In this document: positions 10,838 to 21,193 of the stretch, piece by piece | Numbering within the stretch: position 1 is the first letter of the stretch | How the letters are laid out: each line of letters starts with the position of its first letter | From: Fagopyrum homotropicum | Taxonomy: Eukaryota > Streptophyta > Magnoliopsida > Caryophyllales > Polygonaceae | Direction of reading: 5' to 3' | DNA length: 64,000 bases | Assembly (NCBI GenBank): GCA_033239125.1 | Contig: BSWB01000005.1 | Location: 16,235,447-16,299,446 of the forward strand | Notes under the pieces: model-generated | Told to the model about the DNA's origin: nothing | Database searches by the model: none | What the model saw: only the letters and a program-made list of their open reading frames with translations | Translations under genes and position numbers: made by a program

Positions 10838-11367
10838 CTAGTAAAAACTATTTAGTGTCCGTACCTTGTGCGGGATTGTCTAAATAAATATTATATTTTC
10901 ACTTTCATGCATCATATATTTGATATCAATTTCTAGTAAAAACTATTTTTATTAATTAATATGACTAACATATGCAAATTAATTTTTTTTAAATAAATAA
11001 AAGAACATAATTAAAATTCTATTACAAAGATTATTATTCGAGTATTATATTTATACCTTAATATATTATCACTTTTACTTAGATTTAGATAGAGGAGCAA
11101 AATTTGATTTAGTTTTAGATTAAACAAATGTGTTAAATCTTGGTAGATAGGTAGATTTATTTTTTTTAATTAATTATTTTAATAAAATTGACGTGGCATG
11201 ATGACTGTTTACAAATTCTAATAAAAAATTTTCTCATAAAATAATTAATGGCAAATCTGTAAATACGTTGTGGCAAATTTGTAAATAAATTGGAAAAAAG
11301 CTTACATGGACGGCCTTAGAGATTGACACGTGGACAAAATGAGTGCTACTTTAGTAGTATATATAGA
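10838..11367 (-). mobile_element. Non-autonomous Helitron (530 bp)
   Basis: On the minus strand the element starts TCTATATATACTACTAAAGT (11367 leftward), a typical plant Helitron 5' end. It ends with a short GC hairpin (CCCGCACAAGGTACGGAC, about 10872-10855) followed by ACTAAATAGTTTTTACTAG ending at 10838. It sits between A (at 11368) and T (at 10837), as Helitrons insert into AT without target duplication. No Rep/helicase coding sequence is present. It lies between the two MULE genes. Confidence 0.78.
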
Positions 11368-11470
11368 TTATTGTAATTGTTATTGTAATTGTTATTCTTA
11401 TTCTTATTGTTATTGATATTGTTATTGTTGTTGCTATTATTATTGTAGATGTTATTGTTATTATTGCTAG

Positions 11471-14007
11471 ATGTACCTTGGACCCCACATGACAGATTTA
11501 CTCAGGTGTCAAGGTGATCATCGAAGTTCAGACGTGTGGACCCGTGAGGGTTATGTAAGAAAATACTTAACCCTCATGTAAGAAAATACTTAAAGTTATA
11601 TAATTTTATAAATGATGTTTCTTGTTTATAAATTGTAGACGTTACAGCCGATGACCGCTAGGATGCATCTTAGAAACATTGGTGCATGTCTCCCACGTGA
11701 TGAGAGAGTGGTAGAGTACATAAAGCTGGCTGGTTTTTACGGTATATATCGTCTTGGATCTACCTTCCAGTTGGATGCTGACCTCATCACAGCACTGGTT
11801 GAGAGATGGAGGTTTGAGTCACATACCTTTCATCTGGCTGTTGGTGAGGCATCGATCACACTACCGGACGTTGCCGTCCTGTAGGATCTTCAAGTGGATG
11901 GACCTGCAGTGATTGATTCTGCACACTATGATTGGCCTACTATGGTGGAGTATCTTCTTGGAGAGGGTCAGGCTCGAGAGATATTAGAAGATCATCACAC
12001 AAGTTTTGATGGTTACGAGAGTTCTCGGACATGGTCTTACAGAGGATGCATATGATGCTACTATAAAATGTCATGCACGAGCGTAGATATTGTTGCTCAT
12101 GAGTACAGTCATGTTTGCTGACACTACAGGCGGATCCATCCAATTGTTGTTTCTCCCATGGTTGGCTGACTTACATAAAGTTAGTCAATACAGTTGGGGC
12201 AGCGCTACATTGGCTTTTCTATATAGGTAGTTGTGTAAAGTCTCACACAAGAACAAACATGAGATCACCGGACCATTGATCTTGTTGTAGGTAAATCATT
12301 AAAAAAAAGCAATTTTAAGTTATCTTCATTCTAATTTGTTGAACCTAATTATGTAGTTGTGGTCGTGGGAGAGGAGACCTATTGGGAGACCAGAATTTTT
12401 ATTCTACCCGATTGACGCCACTAAAGCTAAGCGTAAGAACGTTGCTAGGAGACATAGTAGAAGAAGAGGTGCAACTACGAACTTAAACCCACCCCAGCTT
12501 GGTGATCACTTCGTCCATGGAGTAGATGCATTGGTTATGAGGTATATATATTTTACGATTCAATTTTATATAAATATGCTATTTGTTACGTTTTTTAATA
12601 TATTGTTTTGCTTTTTTATAGGTAGGTAGGATATGCATTCTCATATGACCATGCCCCTAGAAATCTGGCATATTATCGAGATGCCCTAGACAGACAAAGG
12701 GCTGAAGAGGTTATATTTTTTATCTATAAAACAATAATTGAAAATTTTACATTTTTCTAATGTCGCCTTGTTTTGGTTTTTGTAGTTTGTTTGGGAGCCA
12801 TATACAGATGACATATTGGCTGCCCTAAATCCCATTTGCTACGATAGTCGACACCTTTGGAGGAGCTCAATTCCATTGATATGCTTCGGCATTGTAGAGA
12901 TTCATCGTCTTGAAAGTATCCTTAAGCAATTCGGGGAAGTGCAACCCCCCCCCCCCCCCTATTTCATGTGAATATAACAAGGACTTGCACGATGCTGATA
13001 GGAGAGGCCAACATAAAACAGACTGAGCCGATTGTCATTCAGATTACATTGCTTTGTGGGATGCGCGTGCCACAAAAATAGCACATTCTTATCCACCTGA
13101 AAGTGTGCCACCAAACCACTTACAATTTTATATGACGTGGTACTTGTCTAGGACTCGTAAACTTATTAGCCCTCCAGGTCAGACATCAATAGCTCATTAT
13201 CAGCCCGTGACTCCATATCTTTATTCCACTGTGAGTATTTGATTATGTACATAAAATATTACATGAATTTTTATTGTATAAATTCATTGTATAATTTCAA
13301 TTTTTTTTACATGGTCAATACATTTCCAATGTGATAAGAAGAGGAAGGAAATTGTTGATTCGACATCTCAGATGCACACCCAACAACAGTATGGGGATTT
13401 GATGAGTAACGTCTCAAGATACTGTCAATATGTGACTTCAGAAGGTGTTGGTTTACTTAGTCAACTACCATTTGATCCATCTTACTACCAACAACCATCG
13501 TCCACATCTGCATCATATGGTACATCATTCGAACAATCTGGTCCTTCGTATTCTCAGCTCGAGAGTCAACCAGATTTTACTCCATAGGGGCATTTTACTC
13601 CAAAGGGGCATGTTGTCAGCTTGTTCGATAGTACTCCTCCATTTTACCACACAGGACATTCATCAGGATATGGTGGTACTCCACCCTCTATGCTAGGCTA
13701 TGGTGGTATTTCACCCTCTATGCCAGGATATGGTGACACTCCACCCTTTATGCCAGGCTATGGTGGTATTCCACCCTCTATGCCAGGATATGGTGGCACT
13801 TCACCCTCTATGCGAGACTATTACACCATCACATGATTTGTTGGTCTTACGGGGGGTATGTCATTGTCGTGTCCACAGAGTTTTGTATCTCCTCCTCTTC
13901 CTCATCGATACAGCTACATCGAACCTATCAGACACGTTGATCCGTCTATAGAGAATGTTGATCGAAACATGCCAATTATTGAAGAGATGGATGAAGATAG
14001 TGAATGA
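11471..14007 (+). pseudogene. Plant mobile domain (PMD) gene of the MULE, degenerate
   Basis: The best block is 11651-11884, MTARMHLRNIGACLPRDERV then VEYIKLAGFYGIYRLGSTFQLDADL and HTFHLAVGEASITLPDVAVL, which fits the plant mobile domain (PF10536), a domain of unknown biochemical role found in MULEs and in host MAIN/MAIL1-type proteins. A likely first exon starts at ATG 11471. Further blocks occur at 12357-12560, about 12790-12960 and 13000-13240 (DYIALWDARA... NHLQFYMTWYLS), separated by AT-rich introns. Stops lie at 11882 and at about 13030 (TGA where Trp is expected), and a C15 run (12945-12959) disrupts the frame. The last exon encodes Gly-Tyr-Pro repeats and ends ...IIEEMDEDSE at TGA 14005. 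Confidence 0.75.
13666..13815 (+). repeat. 30-bp minisatellite, five copies, coding GYGG(I/T)PPSMP
   Basis: Five in-phase 30-bp units in the last exon of the PMD gene, each encoding a 10-residue Gly-Tyr/Pro-Ser-Met-Pro repeat. The units differ only by point changes, mostly synonymous or conservative. Confidence 0.9.
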
Positions 14008-14174
14008 TGTTTAGTTTGTTTGAAATGTTAACCATCGATTAGATTTTGGATAAACTATTTCATACATTATAATATAATTGATATATTTTAGTTATATTAT
14101 TATAAGTGCATTTTATCTTTTTATCCTCAAACGTATCAATAAATACATGATAAAATTCAAATTAGGAAAACAAA
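14008..14174. other. 3' flank of the PMD gene
   Basis: AT-rich; no feature beyond a probable polyadenylation region. Confidence 0.4.
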
Positions 14175-14545
14175 ATTTTAAAAAAAACCCACTAGAGGCG
14201 CGGTCCTGAACCGCGTCTTTGTATTAATTTTTTTTTTAAAAAAAATATGCCCTATAGGCGCGGTCCTGTACCGTGCCTCTATATTTTTTTTTAAAAAAAA
14301 ACGTTAGACTAGAGGCGCGGTCCTAGACGGCGCCTCTAATTTTGTTTTTATTATTTTCGTTACGCAAATTAAAACGCTGTCTTGGACAACGTTTTTTTAC
14401 GAAGAAGAGTGCGGTCTTAGACGGCGCTTCTATAGGACCGCGTCTCTAATTGTGTTTTTATTATTTTCGTTACGCAAATTAAAACGCTGTCTTGAACAAC
14501 GTTTTTTACTAAGAAGAGCGCGGTCTATGACCGCGCTTCTATTCC
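14175..14545 (-). repeat. MULE right terminal region with duplicated GC-hairpin module
   Basis: Six GC palindromes of the GCGGTCCTGAACCGCG / GCGGTCTATGACCGCGC type separated by A/T runs. The block TTATTTTCGTTACGCAAATT with the following AAAACGCTGTCTTG occurs twice (about 14351 and 14461), showing a tandem duplication of about 110 bp at this end. Confidence 0.8.
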
Positions 14546-15019
14546 CAAACCTAATTCTCGTGCATTTTGGTGAATTATTTCACTCCGAGGCTAAACCAAG
14601 AAATTTTTTTCAAAGTTCGTCTACTTAAACGAAAGATCCATAAATTGTTCAATAAAATCTCTCTAATTCAACTTAATTAATAACATTCCTTTCTCATATT
14701 CTGTAAACAGTGTAAAACCTGGAGCAGACATGTTCATCAGAAGGGGCTATAAATGCTGTCCTTTATCGTTATTAATGTAATTTTGATGTGTCGTTTTCTA
14801 TATTAAGTTATTCTTTGCTGGATTTAAGAATTTAGGGCTGAAAATCATGGTCCTCTCGTGAGATACGTGGGTGCATGTCTGCTACAGCAAATAACTAAAC
14901 ATTTTATATTTTTAAAACTTGATCAATCTCCTGGAAAATAGCTCCATATAATCTCATAAGCTACCATCTTGTTGTTCTCACAAGAGAGATCCAAAATCCA
15001 ACTTCCACCCCCACAAAAT
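14546..15019 (+). promoter_or_regulatory. Upstream region of F-box gene 1
   Basis: About 470 bp between the MULE end and the F-box start codon. AT-rich, with possible TATA-like sequence ATTTTATATTTTTAA near 14899. This close MULE insertion could affect expression of the gene. No further motif can be supported. Confidence 0.35.
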
Positions 15020-16060
15020 ATGGATTTGATACCGGGTTTAACCGACGATCTGGCCCGTGAGTGTTTGATTCGGATCCCTCTCAAATCCTTCCCTTCAGTC
15101 TCTTCTGTTTGCAAAAGATGGGATCTTGAGATCCGAAGCCCGCACTTCCGCCATCTTCGTAAACTCTCGGGTCAAACTCGACCCGTTTTCATCCTCACCA
15201 AGATCCACCGGGTTGCCGCATCCAAAAACTCTCCAAATATCCCACTATCCTATCTTCTCACTTTCTTCGACCCGGAAGCCCGATCCTGGACCCGGTTACC
15301 CCTAGGACCCGGTTTGCCTCACGAGTACTTGGGATTATGTGGGGTTATCGGAGTCGGGTCAAAGGTTATTGTTATAGGTGTTCTGTGGAACCAAGGGTCC
15401 GGGCCTGTAAATACGGTCCACGTCTTTGACTTTTTGACTAGTCAATGGTATTGTGGATCAAACACTAGACCGGGCCGGGTTCGTTTCGGGCTCGCTGGAG
15501 ATCCTATTCGTGGACGAGTATTGATTGCTGGTGGTTATGGTGATCAGAAGCGAGCGCTGAAATCCGCTATAATGTATGACGTGGAAAATGACAGATGGAC
15601 ACAGCTGAATGAAATGAACAAGGAAAGAGACGAATGCAACGTGGTATGCCACGGTGGCAAGTTACATGCTATTAGTTCAAGGAGCGCTGAGTCACTAGAT
15701 CTGGACACGTTGCAGTGGGGCCCGATTGACAATCACTTTTTAGATGATTCCATGAGGGATAAATCTTGGGTGGTGACGGGGAATGAAAAAGGGGAGTTGT
15801 ACTATGTGGGGCTCAACGTGGCAGTTCGACGTGGCAGTGGTGAAATGTGGCAGGTGATCACAAAGATACCTGACGAGCTACAATACAGAAAATGTGTGAT
15901 GACGTGGCAAGATAAATTAGTAGTGATCGGTGGACAAGTGTTTTGTGGGCCACACAAGACTTACGTGTTTGATATAAAGAGCCGTGAATGGAGCGTTGAA
16001 GATTTGCCCACTGAATTTTTGAATGATGCTTTTGTATTGGGCTGTGTAATGGAGTTGTAA
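15020..16060 (+). CDS. F-box/kelch-repeat protein (copy 1)
   Basis: Intact single-exon gene of 346 residues, probably the substrate-recognition subunit of an SCF (SKP1-cullin-F-box) ubiquitin ligase. The N-terminal F-box (MDLIPGLTDDLARECLIRIP then FPSVSSVCKRW, residues 1-36) binds SKP1-like proteins; the rest is a kelch propeller with blades such as GRVLIAGGYGDQKRALKSAI, VVCHGGKLHAI and LVVIGGQVFCGPHKTYVFDI. The start MDLIPGL resembles the Arabidopsis KFB/KISS ME DEADLY group (At1g80440, At1g15670), which target phenylalanine ammonia-lyase and type-B response regulators. Whether this gene shares those targets is inference. I chose the ATG at 15020 because it begins the conserved F-box; an in-frame ATG 17 codons upstream (14969) adds nonconserved residues. 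It differs from copy 2 by lacking about 10 residues near HAISS and by having no intron. Confidence 0.92.
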   Translation: MDLIPGLTDDLARECLIRIPLKSFPSVSSVCKRWDLEIRSPHFRHLRKLSGQTRPVFILTKIHRVAASKNSPNIPLSYLLTFFDPEARSWTRLPLGPGLPHEYLGLCGVIGVGSKVIVIGVLWNQGSGPVNTVHVFDFLTSQWYCGSNTRPGRVRFGLAGDPIRGRVLIAGGYGDQKRALKSAIMYDVENDRWTQLNEMNKERDECNVVCHGGKLHAISSRSAESLDLDTLQWGPIDNHFLDDSMRDKSWVVTGNEKGELYYVGLNVAVRRGSGEMWQVITKIPDELQYRKCVMTWQDKLVVIGGQVFCGPHKTYVFDIKSREWSVEDLPTEFLNDAFVLGCVMEL

Positions 16061-17291
16061 ATGGGATTCATGCTGCATCATTAAAATATAATCTATAATT
16101 ATAAAATATAAACTTTTCTAATTTTTTCCATTTATTATAATGTCACTAGGTGCGTCCGTAAGGACAATTTATGGATTCATGCTGCTTTTGTATATTTAGT
16201 AGGAATTTGATTATATGAGGATGTTTAGAATTAACTTAATTGTACGAGATATGACTGTTTTTTATTCCAACTGCGTAACTAACCCTGAAGTCATTCCCAT
16301 GAATCGCGATCGCGTCTTGCCTCGACGCGTGCATATGGTCTAATTAATACTAGAGTGTCTCTCCATAAACTTATTTTCATAATATGTTTATACTCATATA
16401 TGGTGTCTAATAATCTCCACATTGTCGATGTGAGACAAGTTCCTCACAATTAAATATTTTATACACTCATCTTTAGACATTAATTTCTCATTAATTTGGA
16501 CATCATTTTATACATATGAGTATACAAAATTGTAGTACTCGGAACCACGAAGCTAACACTCCTGTTTTCCGGTGTTGATAGTGGCCAAATTCCACCGGAA
16601 AAACCTTCCGGCGCAAGTTCATAAAATTGATTCCAACAATCCTCACATGAATAGAATAAATCTCAAACATGTTATGTTTATGATAAAAAACGGATTCGAC
16701 TTTTGAGAGTACAGTCGAAGAATCATTGTATCTGGGTCGGTAGTGTTTTTCAGCCTTGAACCTCCCGTTGTGAATATCCATCAGATTTAGTCGACCAAAT
16801 GGTGAACATGATATCTTGAACCATCCGGACTTTGATGTAAACCTAAACAATAACTATCACACAATTTTATCTTCTCCACATAAGGATGTTCTCTTTGATG
16901 TGTTCATTTTGGTCTTGAACAACCCTGGTTAAATCATGAGTGAAATTGGCGAAAATAAGTCTTCCAAAGATTCTCCTAAACACGCTCTATGTCACATTCA
17001 CAAGGTGATATACCATAAAGAGTATATGTTATACCCCACCTCTATTTCAAGGATATTGATCATTAAAAGCTTATAGCTTAAGCTCAATGCCTTATCAGGC
17101 AACGCTAGCATCATCGAGGAACTGAGCAAAAACATAGGTCTCCCAGCGCACACTTAGATTCTACTTGAGTTGATGTTCCCTTTGAACCTACACCGCGAGA
17201 TCTATAGTCATGTAAGTGGGGTTGGCCGTCAAACATCATCTTTTGTAATAAGTTGTAAATCCATTCCTTTTAATGATTTTTCAACTTTGTC
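16061..17291. other. Non-coding region, probably 3' part of a copia element
   Basis: No gene recognised. The minus-strand frame 16850-16503 (115 codons) has no family resemblance. The block CACATTGTCGATGTGAGACA near 16418 resembles sequences common in plant LTRs, and the pol remnant at 17292-20349 reads toward this region, so it may hold its 3' UTR or a worn LTR. No LTR ends could be defined. Confidence 0.4.
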
Positions 17292-19118
17292 TCATGACGA
17301 ATACTTAGTAAATAGATCCGATAGGTTGTTTGCTGATTTGATATAATCTATCACAAACACACATGTCGATGAGTAGTTGTCTAATGGTCTTATGTCTCCG
17401 TCTAATGTGACGAGTTTTGCCATTATATATACAAAGCTATAATAGCCGTGACTATCATAGGGAACACATATTGCTGACACAAGTTTGTTTAATAGAGGAA
17501 TATCATATCTTCTATGAAATTTGTAAGCCACTCATCTTCTTTTTCATTGCTTTATCTCAAGCAATGAACTTATATTTTATCGTTGATCTAGCCAAAAGTG
17601 TTTGTTTGAAAGATTTCCAAGATACCGTTGCTCCTCCTAGTGTGAATACATATACACTAGTGGATTTGGAGTTTATGGAGTTAGAAATCCCTTTGACATC
17701 ACTGTATCCTTCTAATACAGTTGGAAGGGTGCCATAATGCAGCCCAAACTCTTTAGTATAAGGTAAGTAGTTCAATACTCGAGTTATGCCCTCTAGTGTT
17801 TATGTCTTGGATTGCCCGTGTAGCAACTAAGTACATTGACTGCGTGCGCTAGATCAGGTTTGGAATAGTTGGTTAAGTACACCAGACTACCAATTATCCT
17901 TGCATACTCCACTTGAGATACCGCATCCCTTGAGTTCTTAGTCAGGTGAATATTGGGGTGTATAGAAATCTTTGCATTTCCACTACAATAGTTCTTGAAT
18001 CTTGCAAGAACTGTCTCAACATAATGCGATTGAGACAAGATAATTCTTGCAGCATGTCTGGTGATTTTCATCCCTAGTATGACATATGTCATTCCTAAGT
18101 CCTTCATGTCAACCTTTCCACTAAGCATATTCTTATTTTTGTTAATCATGTCTTTGTTGATGCCTATTATCAACATGTCATCTACATATAGACACAATAA
18201 AATGTAATCATTAGATGTGTCTTTATAGTAGATACATTTATCACATTCATTTATGCTGAACCCATTTGATATCATTACACTGTTAAATTTCTCATGCCAT
18301 TGTTTAAGAGCTTGTTTAAGTCCGTATAAGGATTTGACAAGTCTACACACCTTAGGTTATTGTTCAGGAACCATATACCCCTTGGGTTGTTTCATGTAAA
18401 TCTCCTCTTCCAAATCTTAGTTTAGAAAGGCCATTTTTACATCTATCTAGTGTATCGTTAGGTTTCTCAATGTTGTTATGGTTATCAACATTCTTATTTT
18501 AGAAAATCCATTTGCTTTCTGCCGGAATCCTTGCACTTCAAGTTTAACCTTGTGTTTTTCTACGGAGCCATAGGTTTTCAACTTAGTTTAGAAAATCCAT
18601 TTGCTTCCACCCTTGCGGTAAATCGACTAACTCCCATATATGATTTTGTATAATAGAGTCGGTCTCACTTTTAGCAGCTTCTTTCCAACCAGATGCATTT
18701 GGTTTAGACATAACTTATGTATAAGTTCTCGGTTCTTTCTCTAAAAGGAAAGACATTATGAACTCATCACCAAAATCTGTCTCTTTCCGAGTTCTTTTGC
18801 CTTCTTCAAGGTTCAACTTCCTGTCGATCTCGTTATGTCGTCTTGTTTTTCATGAGTATGGTTAGGATATTCTTTTTCCTTGTATGGAAATATGTCTTGA
18901 AAGAAGGACCCATTTTTGTGATTCTATGATTGTATTAAAATGGATATCTTTTATTTATGATTTATGTACCAAAAATCAATAAGTTAAGCAATATTATTAT
19001 AAGCATATCCGATAAATATACAATCAACAGTTTTTGGTCCAATAGTGACCCTTTTTGAAGGTGGAACAACCAATTTTGTCAGGCATGCCCACACTTTGAG
19101 GTATTTGTACTTTGATAC

Positions 19119-20156
19119 TAGAGCTGATGCACTCCGGATTGTCCGGACTGGCCCGGCCCGACCGCCCGCAAAAAACGAGTGGGTACGAACAAGGTGAAAA
19201 GCCCGGCCCGGACGCACAACCGGGCCGGATCCGGTCATAAAGCAAAGCCCGGTCGGGCTGCGTGCCCGGCCCGGATTATATATATATAAACACATTAGTA
19301 AACCCTAAGAGACTTTTTAGTCGTCACTTCACCCGCTCCTCATTCACTCCCAAGCGACGGCCTCCTTCTTTCACAAACGAAACCACTTTGAATCTCCTTG
19401 CAGAGCAGTGAGCATCCCTAACTCGCATTTGCGTCTGTCCTCGGCATCGGCGTTGGCGTCTCTCCTCGTGCCTCAGTCTCCCTGCTGAGCATCCCTAATT
19501 CTCATCTCGGCCTCAATGTCGCCCTCCTCGGCCTCTGATTCGGATGTTGCCCTTAGCGTCGGTTCCGATTTGAGATTTGGCAGTCGCCCTCCTCGGCCTC
19601 CGATTCGAGATTTGGCAGTCGCCCTCCTCGGCCTCCGATTCGAGATTCGGCCGTCGCCCGCAACATCTCTTCGACTTTGAATCGTGAATCGGTTCTAGTC
19701 CTCTAAGTTCAGGCTCCCCTCTACAAAGCTCTTCATGTTCTCTCTACATATCTCTTCTCCTCTATATTTTGAAACTCTCTTCTATAGATTGAATTTTCTT
19801 TGAATCGGGATAAAAAGCCTCAAACATCCTTGAGCTTGTACTTTAATGTTCTTGTTGCTAGTTCTAGGAATCTTGTTGATGTTGATGCTAATTTGTGTTT
19901 TTATTTCCGTGTAAATCTGATATATTGGATTATCGATTGTATTTTTAGCTTTTGTTAATAGAAAAAATAAACGAAGTGGGGCATATCACAATTCTTCCCC
20001 TTGAACATTGAATCCGGGTACCCGGCGGACAGCCCGGCCGGACATCCGGACGGGAACGAAAATGACTAGAAGCCCGGATCCGGCCCGGACATCCGAACTA
20101 AAATTTCAAAAAAGCCCGGACCGGATCCGGCCCAAACACGGATAGTATCGGCTCTA
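19119..20156. mobile_element. Non-autonomous hAT element (1,038 bp)
   Basis: Inserted in the copia integrase. Terminal inverted repeats begin TAGAGCTGATGCACTCCGG (left) and TAGAGCCGATACTATCCG (right, inverted). The 8-bp flanks are TTTGATAC (19111-19118) and TTTGGTAC (20157-20164), a target duplication with one mismatch, as expected for hAT. Subterminal regions are rich in CCCGGCCCG / CCGGATCCGG motifs, typical of Ac-like elements. The interior has a TATATATATAAAC promoter-like sequence and a pyrimidine-rich leader but no transposase, so it is a deletion derivative that kept its promoter. Confidence 0.9.
19521..19655 (+). repeat. 35-bp repeat in the hAT leader
   Basis: GCCCTCCTCGGCCTC(T/C)GATT occurs at 19521, 19586 and 19621; the last two are a direct 35-bp tandem. 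Confidence 0.85.
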
Positions 20157-20600
20157 TTTGGTACTCTACCATGTCAAAGTTTATAAGGCGTTTGTCTGTT
20201 ACCTTGTAAGGTATTTTGTTCATGATGTAATTGGTGGTAAGCAAAGCTTCCCCAAAATGACTTGCGCTAACCGAGCTTCCTACAACATGGCGTACAACAT
20301 TTCCTTTAGAGTTCGGCTCTTTCGTCCGAAGCTTTTCTCTAATACCACTTGTCACAAGCCGAGTTATTCTCCAACTCATACCGCATGACTCTAGCTATAT
20401 TGTCTCCCCCGACAAGATAATATCAACCTTACTCATCGATGCTCCTTGACTATGAGAACTTTGTCTAGATGGCTAGGCACACCCAGAAACTTGTCGGCAA
20501 ATCTTGCCTTTATATTACTCAAGAGAGTTTTACAAATGAGAGTTTTACTAGAGAGATTTTGGTGAAATTTGTGGGACGATTGAAATGAGGGTGACCTCCC

Positions 20601-20644
20601 CTATTTATAGTGTTGGCAACCACTTCTTTGGGAAGGTTCCGGAA
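20601..20644 (-). promoter_or_regulatory. LTR core promoter: heat-shock-element-like motif plus TATA box
   Basis: GAAGGTTCCGGAA (20632-20644) is three perfect alternating units, GAAnnTTCnnGAA, the binding-site pattern of trimeric heat-shock factors. It lies about 21 bp upstream of the TATA box CTATAAATAG (20610-20601) in the direction of LTR transcription. Confidence 0.7.
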
Positions 20645-20899
20645 CCTGTCCACTCCGGTTCCTTCCTAGCTTGAGCTTATCCTAAAGATTATAGAAATTT
20701 TCCTAAGACACCAACTAAGTCTTTAAGGTTCCTTCGAGTTCTAGAAGTCTCCGCTGTCTTCCGGGGAGATCTGCCTCCATCCGGATCGTTCCACCAACTT
20801 CTACACGAGTCTGGATACTTTTGTCAGTTGCTAGACTTGTCTCGATCCTTCTGTTGCCTTTTGGGTCTCTTCTCGATCCTCCAGGATCCTTCCGCCATC

Positions 20900-21022
20900 T
20901 TCTGGAATATTCCTCAATCTCTCGGAATGTTCCATTATCTTCAGGAATATTCCGCCGTCTTCCGGCTTCCTCTTGAGCATTCCGGATCCTTCTTGATCGT
21001 CCTGGTTCTTTCCGGAATACTC
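20900..21022 (-). promoter_or_regulatory. Distal heat-shock-element-like cluster in LTR U3
   Basis: TTCTGGAATATTC (20900-20912) and TTCAGGAATATTC (20940-20952) are perfect three-unit sites (TTCnnGAAnnTTC). GAATGTTC (20925-20932) is a two-unit site, and TTCCGGAATACTC (21010-21022) has one mismatch. The first three sit exactly 20 bp apart. Confidence 0.7.
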
Positions 21023-21193
21023 TTTGTCTTTCTGGTGTGCCATCTTGATAAGGTCTTTTGTCCAACATTCTGCTTTGCTTTCTTCCCATGTCATTGTCAT
21101 CTGGTCTTGTCAAATAGTGCCTTGATGACGTCTCCAGGCAAGTCGGCTTGTCTTGCTAGTCTTGACATCGTAACGAAAAAGCCGTCCGTGACA

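Larger units (their letters stand above)
7405..14545 (+). mobile_element. Mutator-like element (MULE) carrying mudrA and a plant-mobile-domain gene
   Basis: Both ends carry the same subterminal block in inverted orientation: TTTGCGTAAC(A/G)AAAATAATA followed by T/A runs and GC-rich hairpins of the GCGGTC...GACCGC type (7416-7615 and 14175-14545). Between them lie a MULE transposase pseudogene (8506-10716) and a plant mobile domain (PMD) pseudogene (11471-14007), a combination known from plant MULE lineages. Exact outer ends and the 9-bp target duplication were not resolved, since the right end has a local tandem duplication. A Helitron is inserted between the two genes. Confidence 0.8.
17292..20349 (-). 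pseudogene. Ty1/copia integrase-RT-RNase H remnant, split by a hAT element
   Basis: Read leftward: integrase core end (HFGEALLTTNYIMNKIPYKV, about 20300-20165), then, after the hAT insertion at 19119-20156, KYLKVWACLTKLVVPP and IGPKTVDCIFIGYAYN (19118-18990). Reverse transcriptase follows with CRLVKSLYGLKQALKQWHEK and the catalytic LCLYVDDMLIIG (18350-17793), and RNase H (17775-17292, YIKSANNLSDLFTK at the end). Gag, protease and the first half of integrase are missing. Many stops and frameshifts lie between 18350 and 18980. Inactive. Confidence 0.85.
20350..21193 (-). mobile_element. LTR (844 bp) with primer-binding site and heat-shock-element cluster
   Basis: On the minus strand it starts TGTCACGGACGGC at 21193 and ends CTTGTGACA at 20350, a matching TGTCAC/GTGACA terminal pair. 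Directly beyond it (20349 leftward) is AGTGGTATTAGAG, an initiator-Met-tRNA-type primer-binding site, so this is a 5' LTR. TATA box CTATAAATAG at 20610-20601. Only about 50 bp separate the primer site from copia integrase sequence, so the interior has a large deletion or joins two elements. U3 carries a 20-bp-period array with GAAnnTTC palindromes. Confidence 0.82.

Noticed and set aside
16503..16850. 115-codon minus-strand frame
   Set aside because: No family resemblance, no codon signature, and it lies in probable retroelement-derived sequence.
20715..21113. 132- and 89-codon minus-strand frames rich in Arg/Glu inside the LTR
   Set aside because: They arise from the 20-bp-period array in U3; period and composition explain the open frames.
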